Source of the DNA: Acidobacteria bacterium UBA2994
GTDB lineage: Bacteria; Acidobacteriota; Vicinamibacteria; Vicinamibacterales; UBA8438
Length of the DNA stretch: 18,981 bases
Direction: 5' to 3'
Assembly: GCA_002346545.1 (NCBI GenBank)
Contig: DEAA01000032.1
Span: forward strand, 1 to 18,981
Both the position numbers and the translations under genes were made by a program. The notes beneath the pieces are model-generated. The model was not told the origin of the DNA, did not search any database, and saw only the letters and a list, made by a program, of their open reading frames with translations. Shown in pieces: positions 15,433-18,981 of this stretch (the first letter of the stretch is position 1; every line of letters starts with the position of its first letter).

Positions 15433-15438
15433 ATTATA
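15433..15438 (-). promoter_or_regulatory. -10 element TATAAT of a predicted leaderless promoter (paralog D unit)
   Basis: The minus strand reads ATCGCTATAATCCGGTGCATG. The element shares its flank (ATCGCTATAAT) with the VOC promoter. The 7-nt distance to the ATG places the transcription start at the start codon. Confidence 0.6.
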
Positions 15439-15531
15439 GCGATCGGGCCAGACTTGAGCCCTAAATCCTCAGAGTCGTGGGACCATGGCGCCAGCGTGGT
15501 CGCGTGGGAAGAGAACCGTCAGGGTGGACGC

Positions 15532-17247
15532 ATGACAAGCCAGACACAACTCGTCGTCGCGCTCGTTTGTGTGCTGAGCGTCGGTCTTGCAGGCTGCGGG
15601 GCGCCGCCCGCCGAGCGCGGTTTGTCAGCCGACCTGATCTTCGTTGGCAGCAACATCGTTACCATGGATCCGGACCAACCCACGGTTGACGGGGTGGCGG
15701 TGCGCGGTGAGACCATCATCGCGGTCGGCGAGATTGATGGCGTCATGGCGCTGGAGGGACCGTCGACCCGGGTGGTGGAGCTGGCCGAAAACGCACTGCT
15801 GCCTGGCTTCATCGATGCGCACGGCCATTTCATGGGAGTGGGGCGCGGGCTCGACACCCTGTCGCTGCACTCGCCTCCGGTGGGCGACGTTACCACCATC
15901 GACGAGCTGGTGGCGAAGATCAGGACATGGATCAACGAGCAGGAGATCCCGCCGGGCGAGGCGGTCATGGGGCGTGGTTACGACGATTCGCTGCTGGCCG
16001 AGAGGCGTCATCCAACCACGGCCGATCTCGACCGGGCGTCGACCGACCATCCGATTATCCTCACCCATGTGTCAGGGCACCTGAGTGCGGTGAACACGGC
16101 CGCGCTAGCGGCGAGCGACATCACTGCCGATACGATTGACCCGCCGGGCGGACATATCCGTCGTCTGGCTGGTTCCCGAGAGCCCAATGGCGTACTGGAA
16201 GAGACAGCCAGCCGGTTGATCCGTGTGGATCGCGGAGCGCCACCCACCGCCGAGGAAACCGACACCCTGATCCGGCGATCGATTGACGTGTACCTGTCCT
16301 ACGGCACGACCACCATCCAGGATGGCGGCACGGGAGGCCGGTTCGTCGAGACGCTGCACGCCGCTGCCGACCGCGAGCCGTTCAAGGCCGACGTGGCGGC
16401 CTACATCCGCACCGGCTCGCTGGAGGAGATCGAGGCCCTCGAGTACGAGCCGGACTACCGCAACGGCGCCCGCGTGGCCGGGGTCAAGCTGATGCTCGAC
16501 GGCTCGCCGCAGGGGCGCACCGCTTGGGTGACCGTGCCCTACGAGGAGGGACCGCCGGGGGCGTCGGCCGACTATGTTGCCTACGGCACGATGGAACCGG
16601 CGGATTACAAGGCACAAGCGGAAGCGCTCATCCGGGGTGGGGTGCCGTTTCTGGCGCACGCCAACGGCGACGCGGCAATGGACCTGATGCTGGACGGGGT
16701 CGATGAAGCGCTGGACAGCATGGACGAGGTGCCCGACCACCGGTCGGTCATCATCCACGCCCAGTTGATGCGCGCCGACCAGCTCGACCGGGCCGCCGCA
16801 CTGAACGTCGTACCGTCGTTCTTCTCGGCGCACGCCTTCTTTTGGGGCGACTGGCATCGGCGGAGCTTTGGCGAGGAGCGGGGCAATAACATCAGTCCGA
16901 TCCGGTGGGCCATCGATCGCGGCGTTGACTTCACCGTGCACAACGACGCCCCGATTGTCCCACCCCACATCATGCGATTGGTGTCGATCACGGTGAATCG
17001 CGCGACTCGCAGCGGGCACGTTCTCGGACCTCACCAGCGAGCCACCGTAGAAGAGGCTCTGCACGCAGTCACGCTCGGGGCGGCGTATCAGTACTTCGAG
17101 GATGACCGGAAGGGATCGATCACGGTCGGCAAACAGGCGGACCTCGTGGTGCTGGAGGCGAATCCATTGACTACCGACCCGGCCGATCTCGAGCACATCG
17201 AGGTGGTCGAGACGTTCTCGCGCGGCCTGTCTGTTTACCGGCGGTAA
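15532..17247 (+). CDS. amidohydrolase lipoprotein (YtcJ-like, amidohydrolase 3 family)
   Basis: The 571-aa product has a lipoprotein signal with lipobox LAGC (C22). It then has the composite beta-sandwich start (SADLIFVGSNIVTMD), the metal motif H97-G-H99 in PGFIDAHGHFMG, a candidate bridging lysine in GVKLMLDGSPQGRTAW, further metal or catalytic residues in FLAHANGD, IIHAQLM and VHNDAPI, and the closing GSITVGKQADLVVLE. This is the full length and motif order of YtcJ-like amidohydrolases, which hydrolyse C-N bonds of undefined substrates. A lipid anchor would place it outside the cytoplasmic membrane. ATG 15532 is chosen because AGGGTGG precedes it and the lipobox follows; in-frame codons back to 15178 overlap paralog D and lack a signal. 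Confidence 0.87.
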   Translation: MTSQTQLVVALVCVLSVGLAGCGAPPAERGLSADLIFVGSNIVTMDPDQPTVDGVAVRGETIIAVGEIDGVMALEGPSTRVVELAENALLPGFIDAHGHFMGVGRGLDTLSLHSPPVGDVTTIDELVAKIRTWINEQEIPPGEAVMGRGYDDSLLAERRHPTTADLDRASTDHPIILTHVSGHLSAVNTAALAASDITADTIDPPGGHIRRLAGSREPNGVLEETASRLIRVDRGAPPTAEETDTLIRRSIDVYLSYGTTTIQDGGTGGRFVETLHAAADREPFKADVAAYIRTGSLEEIEALEYEPDYRNGARVAGVKLMLDGSPQGRTAWVTVPYEEGPPGASADYVAYGTMEPADYKAQAEALIRGGVPFLAHANGDAAMDLMLDGVDEALDSMDEVPDHRSVIIHAQLMRADQLDRAAALNVVPSFFSAHAFFWGDWHRRSFGEERGNNISPIRWAIDRGVDFTVHNDAPIVPPHIMRLVSITVNRATRSGHVLGPHQRATVEEALHAVTLGAAYQYFEDDRKGSITVGKQADLVVLEANPLTTDPADLEHIEVVETFSRGLSVYRR

Positions 17248-17275
17248 GTCGCTGCGTGACCCGTCCGGACCCTAT

Positions 17276-18664
17276 CTAGCGGCCAGCGAAGTCACGGAGA
17301 AAAAAGTGAGCCTCGCGGAGCAACTCCGCGTCAGGGCCGGCCGCATCCTGGAGTAAGGCTTCGGTCTCCCGGATTGCCTTGTTGACTGTCGTCCACGGGA
17401 CGTCGTCCCCCTCGGCTAACACGCGTTTGGATACCCAGTCCCGCAGTTCAGCCACCGTCGTGGCCGGGAGGACATCCGATCGCTCGAAGTAAATCAAGCG
17501 ATGGGCTAGTTCCTGGATGCGCGGGTCCTCTATCGTGGAGGCGATCGCAACTCGTTCATCCCACGGCACATGATGGAACTCCTCCATGCGTGCCGTATCT
17601 TCATGCGCGGGGAATCCATCATAGATACGCTGTTCGACATATGACGATGGCGGGTCGACGCTACCCCGCTGGGCCAGGGCCTGTCCGACCCGGACCTGGA
17701 AATCACGATTCGCCCGAACAAGCTCCATGCGGCGACGACGCTCGCCGGGTGGAACATCGAGCGCGTTGGTGCCGCTCGGCGCCGCGTCTTCCGGCATGAG
17801 TGTCGGTTGCCTGTTCGCTGGCAGAGAGCGGATCGGTCTCGACTCGGTGCCGAGCACCCGCACTAGATCGTCGACCGAGAGAGATACGTAGTCGTTGGGG
17901 TTGAAAGACAGGTCGAAGACTGCGAGTTCAGCCTTACGCTCTGGGTTTTGCCCACACCCTGTGACAAGCGACGAATAGGCCCGTCCAGCATGAAATCCCG
18001 TGAGTGTAAATATGGGATGCCCTCTCACATATTCAGTCACGGAGCTCCTTGTCGTTGCGCGGGCCATGGCCTCCCACACAGCCGGTGCCCGATCCCGAAT
18101 CAAGCGGGCCAGGTAGACGGTGGATAAGACATCGGCGAGGGCCTCATGCGCGACGGGATCGCGGTAGCCGTTCTCACGGGCAAGGGGACTCAGCTGGAAC
18201 GTCGGCCGGCCCTTGTCGCCTAAGGGCACCTTGAGTGCCTTAGGTGCATAGATACTGGCCGCGCGGGCTAACAAGAGGACGTCTGATCGGACATTTCCAT
18301 TCGTGTTTGTGAGGTAGGGCAGGTGGAGCGTTTGGTAGAACGCCTGCCGCAGTAGTTCTTCATCAAAGGCAATGGAATTAAAGCCCACGAAAGTTGCGGG
18401 TGACCACGAACGCAGTTGCTGTTGAATCTGCCCCATCATCTCGTAGTGAGAGGGGAGGCTCGCGTCGGTCAGCATCGCTGGCGTAACCCGCGTGATTCGG
18501 AGAGCCTGGGGCGATGGAACGATGTGCGGAAGCAGTTGGCATCGAACATTGAAACGGTCCAGTTCCTGCAGATCATCGTCCGTCCTGATGGCGGCGAATT
18601 GGAGAATCTGGTCGAAGGATCTGCTGATTCCCGTTGTCTCGGTATCGTAGAAGACGTAAGACAT
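17276..18664 (-). CDS. sbcB: exodeoxyribonuclease I-like DEDDh 3'-5' exonuclease
   Basis: The 462-aa product has an N-terminal DnaQ-type exonuclease domain with D7 and E9 (FYDTETTG), D101 (GFNSIAFDEELL), and H173 and D178 (DPVAHEALADV), a complete DEDDh set. The QFAAIRTD segment and the PQALRITRVTP block match exonuclease I of Escherichia coli, and the length (E. coli ExoI is about 475 aa) fits, with the C-terminal half covering the SH3-like and helical regions. ExoI degrades single-stranded DNA 3' to 5' in recombination and mismatch repair. It is cytoplasmic, with no signal. ATG 18664 is chosen for GGAGG just upstream; an in-frame ATG 18 nt earlier lies at or before that site. It is unrelated in role to its neighbours. 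The gene symbol rests on similarity only. Confidence 0.82.
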   Translation of the reverse strand: MSYVFYDTETTGISRSFDQILQFAAIRTDDDLQELDRFNVRCQLLPHIVPSPQALRITRVTPAMLTDASLPSHYEMMGQIQQQLRSWSPATFVGFNSIAFDEELLRQAFYQTLHLPYLTNTNGNVRSDVLLLARAASIYAPKALKVPLGDKGRPTFQLSPLARENGYRDPVAHEALADVLSTVYLARLIRDRAPAVWEAMARATTRSSVTEYVRGHPIFTLTGFHAGRAYSSLVTGCGQNPERKAELAVFDLSFNPNDYVSLSVDDLVRVLGTESRPIRSLPANRQPTLMPEDAAPSGTNALDVPPGERRRRMELVRANRDFQVRVGQALAQRGSVDPPSSYVEQRIYDGFPAHEDTARMEEFHHVPWDERVAIASTIEDPRIQELAHRLIYFERSDVLPATTVAELRDWVSKRVLAEGDDVPWTTVNKAIRETEALLQDAAGPDAELLREAHFFLRDFAGR

Positions 18665-18817
18665 GCGACCTCCCGGTGTCACCTGCTAGAGCAGGCCGTG
18701 GCTGACCGGCGAAAGCATCGGTTGCCGCGCGCGCCGCACGTTCCCACCGACCGCGCACGGATGCAAGCTCTTCGGGGGGAGAGGCACGAGGGATGTCGAG
18801 CAGGAACCCGAACCGGT

Positions 18818-18981
18818 CTATGCGTCTATTCCGCCTTTGACGAAGACGCCGCTCTTGACCGTGGCTACGCTGACGAACTGCTGACTCAGCTCGCGGGTCT
18901 GCGGCTCTGGGCGCGAGCTGTCGCCGAAGGTGAAGCGGCCCTGCTCGAGCTCGAGCACCGCCACGTCGGCGGGGGCCCCTC
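18818..18981 (-). CDS. C-terminal end of an amidohydrolase, cut by the window edge
   Basis: The last 54 codons of a leftward gene read GAPADVAVLELEQGRFTFGD, then an arginine-rich linker and VSVATVKSGVFVKGG, ending with TAG at 18818-18820. The pattern of a G-x-x-ADVAVLEL strand followed by GxFxFxDS and a final VATVxxG strand is the closing half of the beta-sandwich of amidohydrolases related to dihydroorotase and D-aminoacylase, close to the amidohydrolase/deacetylase metallohydrolase group. The active site lies outside the window. A gap of about 150 nt with a small hairpin (18682-18686 with 18691-18695) separates it from the exonuclease gene. Confidence 0.7.
   Translation of the reverse strand, partial: GAPADVAVLELEQGRFTFGDSSRPEPQTRELSQQFVSVATVKSGVFVKGGIDA

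Noticed and set aside
16105..17196. 363-aa minus-strand open frame opposite the amidohydrolase
   Set aside because: The plus strand carries a complete amidohydrolase with all motifs; the antisense frame has no recognisable domain.
1..18981. CRISPR arrays, insertion sequences, rRNA genes
   Set aside because: No regularly spaced direct repeats, transposase-like product or rRNA-like sequence was found by reading both strands.

Overview
The window is about 19 kb of high-GC bacterial DNA, densely coded on both strands. Nearly every product has a signal peptide, a lipobox or an N-terminal membrane anchor. It carries four secreted proteins of a lineage-typical family (TSLVVDP / GDTLVVET / YACHEGN motifs), a PQQ sugar dehydrogenase fused to cytochrome c, an NHL-repeat lipoprotein, and metallo-beta-lactamase and amidohydrolase enzymes. 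From family knowledge this mix fits an Acidobacteriota genome, most likely a Vicinamibacteria-like environmental lineage. That placement is inference, because no ribosomal or other marker gene is present.

Layout. Positions 1-270 hold a 3' fragment of tRNA-Leu(UAA) and the intrinsic terminator behind it, probably the right-hand scar of an integrated element lying to the left. 271-1130 hold a secreted Sel1-repeat protein (-), a decayed C-terminal copy of it, and a doubtful small membrane ORF. 1423-5326 hold an NHL-repeat lipoprotein (+), a cytochrome c/PQQ sugar dehydrogenase fusion (-) and, divergent from it, a secreted MBL-fold hydrolase (+). 5377-7166 is a leftward two-gene unit: a secreted double-VOC protein, then CHEGN-family paralog A. 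7317-8219 is a membrane-anchored protein with two DUF1330-like domains, divergent from the VOC gene, with a 16-bp perfect palindrome between them. 8502-11582 is a rightward three-gene unit: paralog B, an MBL hydrolase, paralog C. 11595-15425 is a leftward unit: paralog D, a diheme cytochrome c broken by one in-frame amber codon, a secreted esterase and a nitrilase. 15532-17247 is an amidohydrolase lipoprotein (+). 17276-18664 is an exodeoxyribonuclease I-like DEDDh nuclease (-). 18818-18981 is the C-terminal end of another amidohydrolase (-).

How the genes may work together. The predicted enzymes are mostly hydrolases, dehydrogenases and electron carriers acting outside the cytoplasmic membrane, which suggests scavenging of organic compounds. 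Three of the transcription units each contain one or two CHEGN-family paralogs next to a different enzyme. The best candidate for undescribed biology here is this unnamed family (333, 362, 332 and 335 aa). Its function cannot be read from the sequence. Three leftward promoters share a CGCTATAAT core, and two of them lie so close to the ATG that leaderless mRNAs are predicted.
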